5,195 nucleotides of DNA from an uncultured Eubacterium sp. (GTDB lineage: Bacteria; Bacillota_A; Clostridia; Lachnospirales; Lachnospiraceae). The notes beneath the pieces are model-generated. The model had not been told where the DNA came from. It ran no database searches and worked only from the letters and a program-made list of their open reading frames with translations. The stretch covers positions 1-5,195 of the forward strand of contig CANTHI010000302.1 of the NCBI GenBank assembly GCA_947653505.1, in the 5' to 3' direction. The translations under genes and the position numbers were made by a program. Position 1 is the stretch's first letter. Each line of letters starts with the position of its first letter. Below, one piece after another: positions 1 through 5,195 of this stretch.

Positions 1-2
1 GT

Positions 3-184
3 AGAATGGAGGAAGTGAGATGGGGCTGTTCAAGAAAGAGAAAGATACGATGCTGATTAAAGAACATGAAGCAATCCTTGAGGCGCTTAAGGAGAAGAAT
101 AAGGAACGTGTTGTAGAAGCAATGCGCAGCCATATCCGCAATCAGGCGGAAGTGGTAAAAAATATTATCCGGGAGCAGGAGTAG
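3..184 (+). CDS. C-terminal end of a GntR/FadR-family (FCD) transcriptional regulator, partial and apparently frameshifted
   Basis: Bases 20-184 encode 54 residues ending in a typical FCD tail: EHEAILEAL, then a charged helix, then EAMRSHI. The two histidines are 22 residues apart, as expected for two ligands of the metal/effector site in FCD regulators. The DNA-binding winged helix would lie to the left, outside the window. This frame has a TAG at 2-4, so it does not run off the edge. The +1-shifted frame at 3-20 reads RMEEVR, which aligns well with the helix normally preceding this segment in FCD proteins, so a single missing base near 18-22 would restore one gene. Alternatively, the ATG at 20, with GGAGG at 8-12, could start a genuine 54-residue protein. 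I prefer a frameshifted or mis-sequenced regulator. FCD regulators usually sense small carboxylates or sugar acids; the ligand cannot be told here. Confidence 0.6.
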   Translation, partial: NGGSEMGLFKKEKDTMLIKEHEAILEALKEKNKERVVEAMRSHIRNQAEVVKNIIREQE

Positions 185-191
185 ACCGGGA

Positions 192-217
192 ACGTTTTCT
201 GCTGCTTTGCATATGCT
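192..217 (+). promoter_or_regulatory. Possible mother-cell sporulation promoter (SigK/SigE-like) before the SleC-like gene
   Basis: CATATGCT at 210-217 fits the CATAnnnT core of SigE and SigK -10 elements. The dinucleotide AC at 192-193, 16 bases upstream, fits the minimal SigK -35. Transcription would begin near 224, leaving a short leader that still contains the ribosome binding site at 231-236. No SigA-type TTGACA/TATAAT pair is evident in the 59-base gap. The consensus is short, so a chance match is quite possible. The role of the downstream gene is the main support. Confidence 0.25.
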
Positions 218-230
218 GATAGTAAGAACA

Positions 231-236
231 AGAGGA
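231..236 (+). promoter_or_regulatory. Ribosome binding site deciding a GTG start
   Basis: AGAGGA lies 7 bases before GTG at 244 but 13 bases before the in-frame ATG at 250. The spacing favours GTG as the start of the SleC-like gene, with the ATG two codons later as the alternative. Confidence 0.55.
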
Positions 237-243
237 TATTTGT

Positions 244-1512
244 GTGCTTATGAAGAGTATTTATCATACGCAGGCAGACATGCCGGATACAGGCAGGCTG
301 CAGGTCAGCGTGGAATCCAGAGTAAACAGGGACCCGATTGCGGATGCAAGAATAGCTATTTCTTATACAGGAGAACCGGATAGTACCTTTGAGGAACTGA
401 GTACAAATGAATCCGGACAGACGGATCAGGTTGAACTGGAGACGCCGCCGTTAGAATATAGTCTGGAACCTTCCGAGACCCAGCCATATGCCCAGTATAC
501 CATTCATATTACAGCGGAAGGATATCAGCCGGTAACGGTGGATGGGATACAGGTGCTTTCCAACCAGACAGCTGTACAGGACATCCGCCTGCAGCCGTCT
601 GGTGCGGCAGCTACATGGCCGGATGATATCGTGATTCCGGCAAATACACTGTTTGGCAATTTTCCACCCAAAATAGAAGAAGCGGAGATTAAGCCTGTCC
701 GCCAGACTGGTGAAATTGTACTTAGCAGAGTGGTAGTACCGGAATATGTCGTTGTTCATGATGGAGCACCGACTGATACGACTGCTACAGATTACTATAT
801 CCGTTATAAAGATTATATTAAAAATGTGGCTTCCAGTGAGATTTATGCCACGTGGCCGGATGCGACAATACGGGCAAATGTACTCGCAATTATGTCTTTT
901 ACGATGAACCGTGTGTATACAGAATGGTACCGGAATAAAGGATACAATTTTACGATAACCTCTTCTACCGCTTTTGATCAGAAATGGTCTTATGGTAGAA
1001 ATATTTTTTCGAATATTTCTCTGATCGTAGATGAAATGTTCCAGAATTATCTTTCCAGACCAAATGTCCGGCAGCCGATTCTGACACAGTACTGTGATGG
1101 TCAGAGAGTATCGTGTCCGAACTGGATGACGCAGTGGGGCTCCAAATATCTCGGCGATCAGGGGTATTCCGCAATCGAAATTCTCCGCTATTATTATGGC
1201 AGCAACATGTATATCAATACCGCTGAGGAGATCTCGGGAGTGCCATCTTCATGGCCGGGAGTGGTGCTGACAATAGGTTCCTCAGGTGCAAAGGTCCGCC
1301 AGATGCAGGAGCAGCTGAACCGCATAGCAAGGGCATATCCGGCGCTGCCGACGATTACGGCAGATGGTGTCTATGGTGTAAGAACACAGGAAGCGGTGGA
1401 AGAATTCCAGTCAGTTTTCGGACTCCCGGTTACTGGAAATGTAGATTTCCGGACATGGTATAAGATTTCGGAGATTTATGTCGGCGTATCCAGAATCGCT
1501 GAGCTTGCATAA
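244..1512 (+). CDS. SleC-like spore cortex-lytic enzyme (SpoIID-like domain plus peptidoglycan-binding domain)
   Basis: This 422-residue protein has the architecture and length of clostridial SleC (about 440 residues), the lytic transglycosylase that degrades spore cortex peptidoglycan at germination. Residues 17-117 form a carboxypeptidase-regulatory-like beta-sandwich, matching the SleC prepro region. Residues about 163-325 are SpoIID-like: YIKNVASSEIYATWPDATIR (191-210) carries the likely catalytic Glu199, and TQWGSKYLGDQGYSAIEILRYYY (296-318, key residues QWG, DQGYS and EIL.YYY) matches the SpoIID C-terminal signature. Residues about 338-408 are a PG_binding_1 repeat (GSSGAKVRQMQ, DGVYGVRTQEAVEEFQ, GLPVTG). 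Cys284 and Cys291 could bind metal or form a disulfide. There is no signal peptide or membrane segment, as for SleC made in the mother cell. SleC is activated by Csp proteases; none is encoded here. Clostridia carry several SleC-like paralogues, so being the main germination enzyme is not proven. Confidence 0.85.
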   Translation: MLMKSIYHTQADMPDTGRLQVSVESRVNRDPIADARIAISYTGEPDSTFEELSTNESGQTDQVELETPPLEYSLEPSETQPYAQYTIHITAEGYQPVTVDGIQVLSNQTAVQDIRLQPSGAAATWPDDIVIPANTLFGNFPPKIEEAEIKPVRQTGEIVLSRVVVPEYVVVHDGAPTDTTATDYYIRYKDYIKNVASSEIYATWPDATIRANVLAIMSFTMNRVYTEWYRNKGYNFTITSSTAFDQKWSYGRNIFSNISLIVDEMFQNYLSRPNVRQPILTQYCDGQRVSCPNWMTQWGSKYLGDQGYSAIEILRYYYGSNMYINTAEEISGVPSSWPGVVLTIGSSGAKVRQMQEQLNRIARAYPALPTITADGVYGVRTQEAVEEFQSVFGLPVTGNVDFRTWYKISEIYVGVSRIAELA

Positions 1513-1646
1513 AATAAAGGGATGGAAAATGTATCACAGATATGATAAGATAAGCATGAAAGTTCATCTTTCAGGATCGTTTGCGGCACGCAGAGAGTAT
1601 CATTCACAGATAAAAGCGAAGGCCGGAACCAATAAGAAAATTTGAC

Positions 1647-1650
1647 GAGG
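1647..1650 (+). promoter_or_regulatory. Ribosome binding site deciding the ATG start of the diguanylate cyclase
   Basis: GAGG is 6 bases before ATG at 1657, good spacing. A TTG at 1642 in the same frame would place this Shine-Dalgarno inside the gene and has no purine tract at useful distance, so ATG 1657 is preferred. Confidence 0.5.
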
Positions 1651-1656
1651 CTTGTA

Positions 1657-2772
1657 ATGGAAAGATACAAAGGAAACAGAGAGAAGTTATCTATCATAAC
1701 GGTAATGCAGAGCTTTTTATTCAGGGATGTGCGTAATGAGGATGAAAGCAGCAAGCCGGCAATAGAATTAAGACTGGCAGCGCTGGGGATGCTTGGGTAT
1801 TTTTTGTTTATGGCGGCAGGGATATTCTGGAGCGGAGACTGTAAAATGCTGGAGTTTACGGTGCCATACTTTTTGCTGTATGGCGCCGTGTTTGCATTTA
1901 CTTATTATGAGCAGGTACGGATTGCAGCATATGGGCTGAATCTGCTGACAATTTTTTACATTGTGGCAGGTATTTATTATTTTGGCTGGAATCTTGGTAT
2001 ACAGCATTTTTTATTTGTACTGATTCTGGTGGATTTTTTTCTGCCATACTGGCGTCTTTCCATAAAGCTTGTTTTTGCGGGAGCAGTGTGTGTGCTGCGG
2101 ATTGGCTTGTTTTATTATTGCAGACAGTGGGAGCCGCGGATAGTGATTCCGGAGGATATTATTTTTTATTATCAGATTGTAAATACGGTCTGTATTTTTA
2201 TTATGATTAGTATTTATGGATGTCTGGTCAGCAGCAATTTTCTGGCAATGGAGAAAAAGCTGATTGAGACGAATAAAAAGCTCCGGCATCAGGCTGGGAC
2301 AGATCCGCTGACCCAGCTGATGAACCGGCTGCATTTGATGGAATATGCTGCTGTGCAGATGAAGCGGACAGATTGTGAGAAAGGTATCTCTGTAGCAATC
2401 GGGGATATTGATCATTTTAAAGTCTTTAATGATACGTATGGACATGCGTGTGGGGATGCGGTGCTCAAAACGCTGGCAGAGCTTTTTAAAAGAGTAATGC
2501 AGCCTTATGGTGTTGCAGCCAGATGGGGAGGAGAGGAATTTTTATTTTTGTTTCCGGAATCCAACGGGGATGAGGCTTTTCTGATCCTGTCAGATCTTCA
2601 GGATAAGATCAGGAGAATGGAAGTGGAATATCATGATCTGCGGCTGAATGTTACCATGACTTTCGGGCTTGCGGAAATAGATCGTATGGGTTCCTTTGAT
2701 GAAAGCATACGGGAAGCGGATCAGCTGTTGTATACAGGAAAGGAGAACGGCAGGGATCAGATTGTGTATTAA
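1657..2772 (+). CDS. Membrane-bound diguanylate cyclase, six-TM N-terminus with GGDEF domain
   Basis: This 371-residue protein is predicted to make cyclic di-GMP from two GTP at the cytoplasmic membrane. After about 38 cytoplasmic residues come six hydrophobic helices, near residues 39-58, 65-84, 89-110, 115-132, 135-154 and 167-191. A short charged linker follows (AMEKKLIETNKKLRHQ, possibly coiled-coil), then the GGDEF domain from about 213 to 371. Catalytic features are intact: TDPLTQLMNR (215-224), GDIDHFKVFNDTYGHACGD (249-267) with metal-binding Asp250, the active-site GGEEF at 291-295 and a final YTGKENGRDQIVY. The inhibitory I-site (RxxD, five residues before GGEEF) is replaced by QPYG, so product inhibition through that site is unlikely. 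I do not recognise the six-helix region as a named sensor family. The start is ATG 1657; TTG 1642 would add five residues. It lies 144 bases after the SleC-like gene and 59 before recJ. Confidence 0.9.
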   Translation: MERYKGNREKLSIITVMQSFLFRDVRNEDESSKPAIELRLAALGMLGYFLFMAAGIFWSGDCKMLEFTVPYFLLYGAVFAFTYYEQVRIAAYGLNLLTIFYIVAGIYYFGWNLGIQHFLFVLILVDFFLPYWRLSIKLVFAGAVCVLRIGLFYYCRQWEPRIVIPEDIIFYYQIVNTVCIFIMISIYGCLVSSNFLAMEKKLIETNKKLRHQAGTDPLTQLMNRLHLMEYAAVQMKRTDCEKGISVAIGDIDHFKVFNDTYGHACGDAVLKTLAELFKRVMQPYGVAARWGGEEFLFLFPESNGDEAFLILSDLQDKIRRMEVEYHDLRLNVTMTFGLAEIDRMGSFDESIREADQLLYTGKENGRDQIVY

Positions 2773-2784
2773 GGAACAGTTCCT
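2772..2784. repeat. Short perfect palindrome AGGAACAGTTCCT between the cyclase gene and recJ
   Basis: Six-base arms AGGAAC and GTTCCT flank a central A, beginning on the last base of the cyclase stop codon. With a one-base centre it cannot form a normal hairpin, so it would act, if at all, as a dyad DNA site. The arms nearly match those of the inverted repeat at 4770-4852. It does not have the four-base spacer of a Gram-positive LexA box (GAACnnnnGTTC). Confidence 0.35.
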
Positions 2785-2831
2785 AAGGGTGCACAGGTAC
2801 AGCAGCAGAAATAAGAAAGAGGGTACAACGG

Positions 2832-4601
2832 ATGAGGGAACGGTGGTATGTGTCTGCGAAAAAGGCGGATTTTCAGGCAATTGCAGCCAGATTTGGCATT
2901 GATCAGGTGACAGCCCGGATTATACGTAACCGGGGAATTATTGGGGACGATGCAATTGCGCAGTATTTGTCCTGTTCGGCGCAGCAGCTTCATGATCCGC
3001 ATCTGCTAAAAGATGCAGGGAAAGGGGCCAGTCTGTTAGAAGAAAAGATTAAGGACGGAAAGAAAATCCGTGTGATCGGGGATTATGATATTGACGGTGT
3101 GAATGCATCTTTTATACTGATTCATGGATTTCGTGTGTGCGGGGCGAAGGCGGATCATGTGATTCCGGACCGGGTGCATGACGGATATGGCATTAACAGC
3201 GGAATGATTGTCAGAGCGCTGGAGGATGGCGTAGATACCATCGTCACCTGTGATAACGGGATATCGGCGGCAGAGGAGATCGCATATGCAAAAGAGGCCG
3301 GCCTTACGGTAATTATTACGGATCATCATGAAGTGCCGTTTTCACTGAATGAAAACGGAGAAAAAATCTACCGGATACCTGTTGCGGATGCAGTCATTAA
3401 TCCGAAACAGGAGGACTGCGCCTATCCTTATACGGGCTTATGTGGTGCGGCGGTAGCATGGAAGTTTATCCAGGTATTGTATGAGCGGATGGGGATTCCC
3501 CAAAAGCGCAGTTTTGAGATGATTGCGCATGTGGCTTTTGCGACAGTGGGGGATGTGATGGATCTGACCGGAGAAAACCGTACGATTGTAAAACTTGGGC
3601 TGGAGGCGGTGCATCAGACGGAGAATCCCGGACTGCTGGCACTGATTCAGCAGAACCATCTGGAAAAAGAGCAGGTGCGGTCGTGGCATTTTGGATTTGT
3701 CTTAGGGCCATGCATCAATGCCAGCGGCAGGCTGGATACGGCAAAGCGTTCCCTGCAGCTGTTGCTGGAGCCTTCTTTGGAAAAAGCCTCACAGTTAGCA
3801 AGGGAGCTGGTGGAGTTAAATGACAGACGAAAAAATCTTACGCTGCAGGGGGTGGAAGAGGCAAAACGTCTGATAGAAGAAAAGCATCTGGCGGAGGATG
3901 CGGTAATGGTCGTATATCTGCCGCAGTGTCATGAGAGTCTGGCGGGGATTATAGCGGGCAGGATTCGTGAAATGTATCACAAGCCGGTATTTGTGCTGAC
4001 CAATGCGGAAGACGGAGGAGTCAAAGGCTCCGGCCGGTCGATTGAGGCATATTCCATGTTTGAAGAAATGTCAAAATGCAGCGGGCTGATGACAAAATAT
4101 GGCGGACATCCGATGGCCGCGGGACTGTCCATGCCAAAAGAAAATACAGAAAGATTCCGTATGGAACTGAATGCCTGTGCCAGCCTGACAGAGGAGGATT
4201 TTATTGAAAAAATACATATCGATGTGCCGATGCCGCTGTATTATATCCGTACGGAGCTGATCCGTGAGTTTGCCTGCCTGGAGCCTTACGGAAAAGGGAA
4301 TGAAAAGCCGGTATTTGCAGTCCGCGATATACATCCATTGCGTGCAAAAATTGTCGGAAAGAATAAAAATGTGCTGCAGATGGTGCTCGGGGATGGCGCT
4401 GGCGGCTGTGTGGATGCGGTTTATTTTGGAGACATTGAAGCGTTTCTGGATTTTCTTCGGGAAAAATCTTCCGCGCCGCAGGTAGATGCGCTGTTTCGCG
4501 CTGCGCCGCAGGATATCCGGTTTTCTATTACCTATGACCCGTCAGTCAATACCTATCTGGGACAGGAAAAGGTACAGATTACGATCCGGAATTACTGCTG
4601 A
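2832..4601 (+). CDS. recJ: Single-stranded-DNA-specific exonuclease RecJ (short form)
   Basis: This 589-residue cytoplasmic DHH-family nuclease should degrade single-stranded DNA 5' to 3' with Mn/Mg in recombination and repair. Metal-binding motifs are in order: GDYDIDG (83-89), CDNG with Asp141, TDHHE (163-167, the DHH motif) and VGDVMD (239-244, Asp241). GPCINASGRLDTA (292-304) is a RecJ core signature. The DHHA1 region has HESLAGIIAGRI (367-378), GSGRS (399-403) and GGHPMAAG (424-431). An OB-fold-like DNA-binding tail follows from about 462, with CLEPYGKGNEKPVF. The length resembles E. coli RecJ (577) rather than B. subtilis RecJ (786), which has an extra C-terminal part. The start ATG has AGAGGG at 2818-2823, eight bases upstream. 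Likely cotranscribed with the cyclase. Neither apt nor relA follows, although they are common recJ neighbours in Firmicutes, so this may be a second recJ paralogue. Confidence 0.93.
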   Translation: MRERWYVSAKKADFQAIAARFGIDQVTARIIRNRGIIGDDAIAQYLSCSAQQLHDPHLLKDAGKGASLLEEKIKDGKKIRVIGDYDIDGVNASFILIHGFRVCGAKADHVIPDRVHDGYGINSGMIVRALEDGVDTIVTCDNGISAAEEIAYAKEAGLTVIITDHHEVPFSLNENGEKIYRIPVADAVINPKQEDCAYPYTGLCGAAVAWKFIQVLYERMGIPQKRSFEMIAHVAFATVGDVMDLTGENRTIVKLGLEAVHQTENPGLLALIQQNHLEKEQVRSWHFGFVLGPCINASGRLDTAKRSLQLLLEPSLEKASQLARELVELNDRRKNLTLQGVEEAKRLIEEKHLAEDAVMVVYLPQCHESLAGIIAGRIREMYHKPVFVLTNAEDGGVKGSGRSIEAYSMFEEMSKCSGLMTKYGGHPMAAGLSMPKENTERFRMELNACASLTEEDFIEKIHIDVPMPLYYIRTELIREFACLEPYGKGNEKPVFAVRDIHPLRAKIVGKNKNVLQMVLGDGAGGCVDAVYFGDIEAFLDFLREKSSAPQVDALFRAAPQDIRFSITYDPSVNTYLGQEKVQITIRNYC

Positions 4602-4626
4602 ATGTATACGTGCCATGCAGGCAGGC

Positions 4627-4706
4627 GCAGATATGTCCTATGGTGTTTGAAAAGATATGCAGATGTGTCATATGGTATTTGAAAGATATGCAGATATATC
4701 TGAAAA
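4627..4706. repeat. Degenerate tandem direct repeat, about 32-base unit, two copies plus a deleted third
   Basis: Copy 1 (4627-4658, 32 bases) and copy 2 (4659-4689, 31 bases) both begin GCAGAT, contain TATGGT in the middle and TTTGAAA later, and end GATAT. They differ at three substitutions and one A indel. A third copy (4690-4706) keeps GCAGATATATC and TGAAAA but lacks about ten central bases. CAGATATATCTG at 4691-4702 within it is a perfect 12-base palindrome. The run lies 25 bases after the recJ stop. No convincing reading frame uses it: the 61-codon GTG-started frame through it lacks a ribosome binding site. It may be a protein-binding array or a local slippage duplication. Confidence 0.7.
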
Positions 4707-4746
4707 TGAGAGTAAAAGAAAAACTTTCGCCTGTATTTTCTGAGAG

Positions 4747-4782
4747 CTGCAGTTTGTGTCTGTATACAGTAAGGAACTGCAG
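4747..4782. repeat. Inverted repeat with 8-base arms and an inner palindrome
   Basis: CTGCAGTT (4747-4754) is the exact reverse complement of AACTGCAG (4775-4782). The 20-base interior contains CTGTATACAG (4760-4769), itself a perfect palindrome. As RNA this could form a stem with an inner hairpin. On the plus strand it is followed by AAAACAATTTT, not a clean U-run, and the minus-strand side also lacks one, so a standard intrinsic terminator is doubtful. It may still help end recJ transcripts or stabilise the 3' end. Confidence 0.5.
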
Positions 4783-4852
4783 AAAACAATTTTAACATTT
4801 TGGGAACTTTTTCCTGAGTAAATTGTCTGAATTATTTTCTTACAGTTCCTTA
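4770..4852. repeat. Long imperfect inverted repeat between convergent genes
   Basis: TAAGGAACTG (4770-4779) pairs exactly with CAGTTCCTTA (4843-4852). Nested inside are AGAAAA/TTTTCT (4781-4786 with 4835-4840), CAATTT/AAATTG (4787-4792 with 4820-4825) and GGAA/TTCC (4803-4806 with 4811-4814), giving 26 nested pairs with bulges. The element fills most of the space before the minus-strand gene ends at 4884. It could be a folded 3' untranslated region, a weak bidirectional terminator or the remnant of a small palindromic element. No T-run follows either arm. It overlaps the 4747-4782 inverted repeat, and both need bases 4775-4779. Confidence 0.5.
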
Positions 4853-4883
4853 TAGAACTTCGATTGCTATTTCATTGTTGCTG

Positions 4884-5195
4884 TTATTCCATTGGGGTAG
4901 CAGCTTTGGCTTCTTCAGGAATTTCAAATTCACTGACTGCGTTAAAATCAGAACAGGTCATTACAAGATTTACCTTTGGAAATTCGATGGAAAAGCCTTC
5001 TGCTTCTTCACCGGAAGCTTCTATAAGTCCTGCCATCAGGGCGTTCATCATGGAAGTCATATCCATTTCGTATTTTAACGGATACAGCTCCGCTTCATCA
5101 ATCCACAATGTAATTGTCTGTTCGCCGACGTCTTTTAAAATGGTTTCGAACTCATTATGTCAACAGGTACACTAAATTCCCTGAACTCACTGAAC
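4884..5195 (-). CDS. C-terminal part of a probable LolA-like/DUF6612-type lipoprotein, partial and apparently frameshifted
   Basis: Reading leftward from 5156, the frame gives NEFETILKDVGEQTITLWIDEAELYPLKYEMDM (spelling only its key parts: ITLWIDEAELYPLKYEMD, then SDFNAVSEFEIPEEAKAA) and stops at 4884. A beta-rich, acidic tail with WIDE..LYP.K.EMDM followed by a final SDFN...FEIPEEA resembles the end of extracellular LolA/LppX-like lipoproteins (DUF6612 type) common in Firmicutes. That is pattern recognition, not an alignment. The frame is closed by TGA at 5160-5162, yet the neighbouring frame from the window edge to 5156 reads FSEFREFSVPVDI and joins it smoothly as VPVDI-NEFE if one base is restored near 5154-5158. 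About 103 residues are visible. The lipobox would be outside the window. The gene converges on recJ. Confidence 0.5.

Noticed and set aside
1513..1656. Promoter, terminator or c-di-GMP riboswitch between the SleC-like gene and the cyclase gene
   Set aside because: TATGAT at 1541-1546 resembles a -10 but has no partner -35 (AGGGAT at 17-base spacing). The TGAAAG/CTTTCA hairpin at 1557-1573 has only six pairs and no T-run. No GEMM-type conserved blocks are recognisable.
2773..2783. LexA (SOS) box upstream of recJ
   Set aside because: GGAACAGTTCC has a single-base centre, while the Gram-positive LexA site needs GAAC and GTTC separated by four bases.
4610..4795. A 61-codon plus-strand protein in the recJ downstream region
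   Set aside because: It has a GTG start without a ribosome binding site, runs through a tandem repeat, is rich in Cys and stray hydrophobics, and resembles no known domain.
4787..4825. Bidirectional intrinsic terminator around GGAACTTTTTCC
   Set aside because: The core stem is only four to five pairs (GGAA/TTCC) and its T residues are in the loop, not after the stem. Neither strand gives a GC-rich stem followed by a U-run.
4864..5175. A 103-codon plus-strand frame at the right end
   Set aside because: It overlaps the minus-strand frame that has a coherent domain-like pattern (WIDEAELYP, FEIPEEA). The plus-strand translation is low-complexity Ser/Phe-rich with no ribosome binding site, typical of an antisense shadow.
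1..5195. CRISPR array, tRNA, rRNA, transposase or defence system
   Set aside because: There are no regularly spaced repeats with unique spacers, no tRNA-like cloverleaf seen by eye, no rRNA motifs and no recombinase or transposase motifs in any frame examined.

Overview
The window looks like part of the chromosome of a spore-forming, anaerobic Clostridia-type Firmicute, most likely a Lachnospiraceae relative. The reasons are a SleC-type spore cortex-lytic enzyme, strong purine-rich ribosome binding sites, a GTG start, AT-leaning codon choice at moderate overall GC, and a FadR/FCD regulator and acidic lipoprotein-like tail of the kind common in gut Lachnospiraceae. The genus cannot be set from the sequence alone.

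Layout from left to right. At 3-184 is the last part of a GntR-family regulator with a FadR C-terminal (FCD) domain, read only by changing frame near base 20. At 244-1512 is a SleC-like germination enzyme: an N-terminal beta-sandwich, a SpoIID-like catalytic domain and a C-terminal peptidoglycan-binding domain. A weak mother-cell-type promoter match lies just upstream. At 1657-2772 is a six-helix membrane diguanylate cyclase (GGEEF) with no inhibitory I-site. It is followed after 59 bases by recJ (2832-4601), a short-form DHH-family single-strand DNA exonuclease. At 4884-5195 on the minus strand is the C-terminal part of a probable LolA-like/DUF6612-type lipoprotein, again readable only across a frame change. 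recJ and this gene converge on a 282-base intergenic region (4602-4883). That region holds a degenerate tandem repeat of about 32 bases and two overlapping inverted repeats that cannot both fold at once, but no clear intrinsic terminator.

Functionally the genes are mixed rather than one pathway: spore germination (SleC-like), second-messenger signalling (GGDEF), DNA repair (RecJ) and envelope (lipoprotein). The cyclase and recJ are close enough to be cotranscribed. The cortex-lytic gene is probably a separate sporulation transcript. I see no strong case for an undescribed multi-gene system. The most unusual things are the repeat-rich convergent intergenic region, the GGDEF-RecJ pairing, and the matching one-base frame breaks close to both window edges. 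The last may be contig-end sequence errors.
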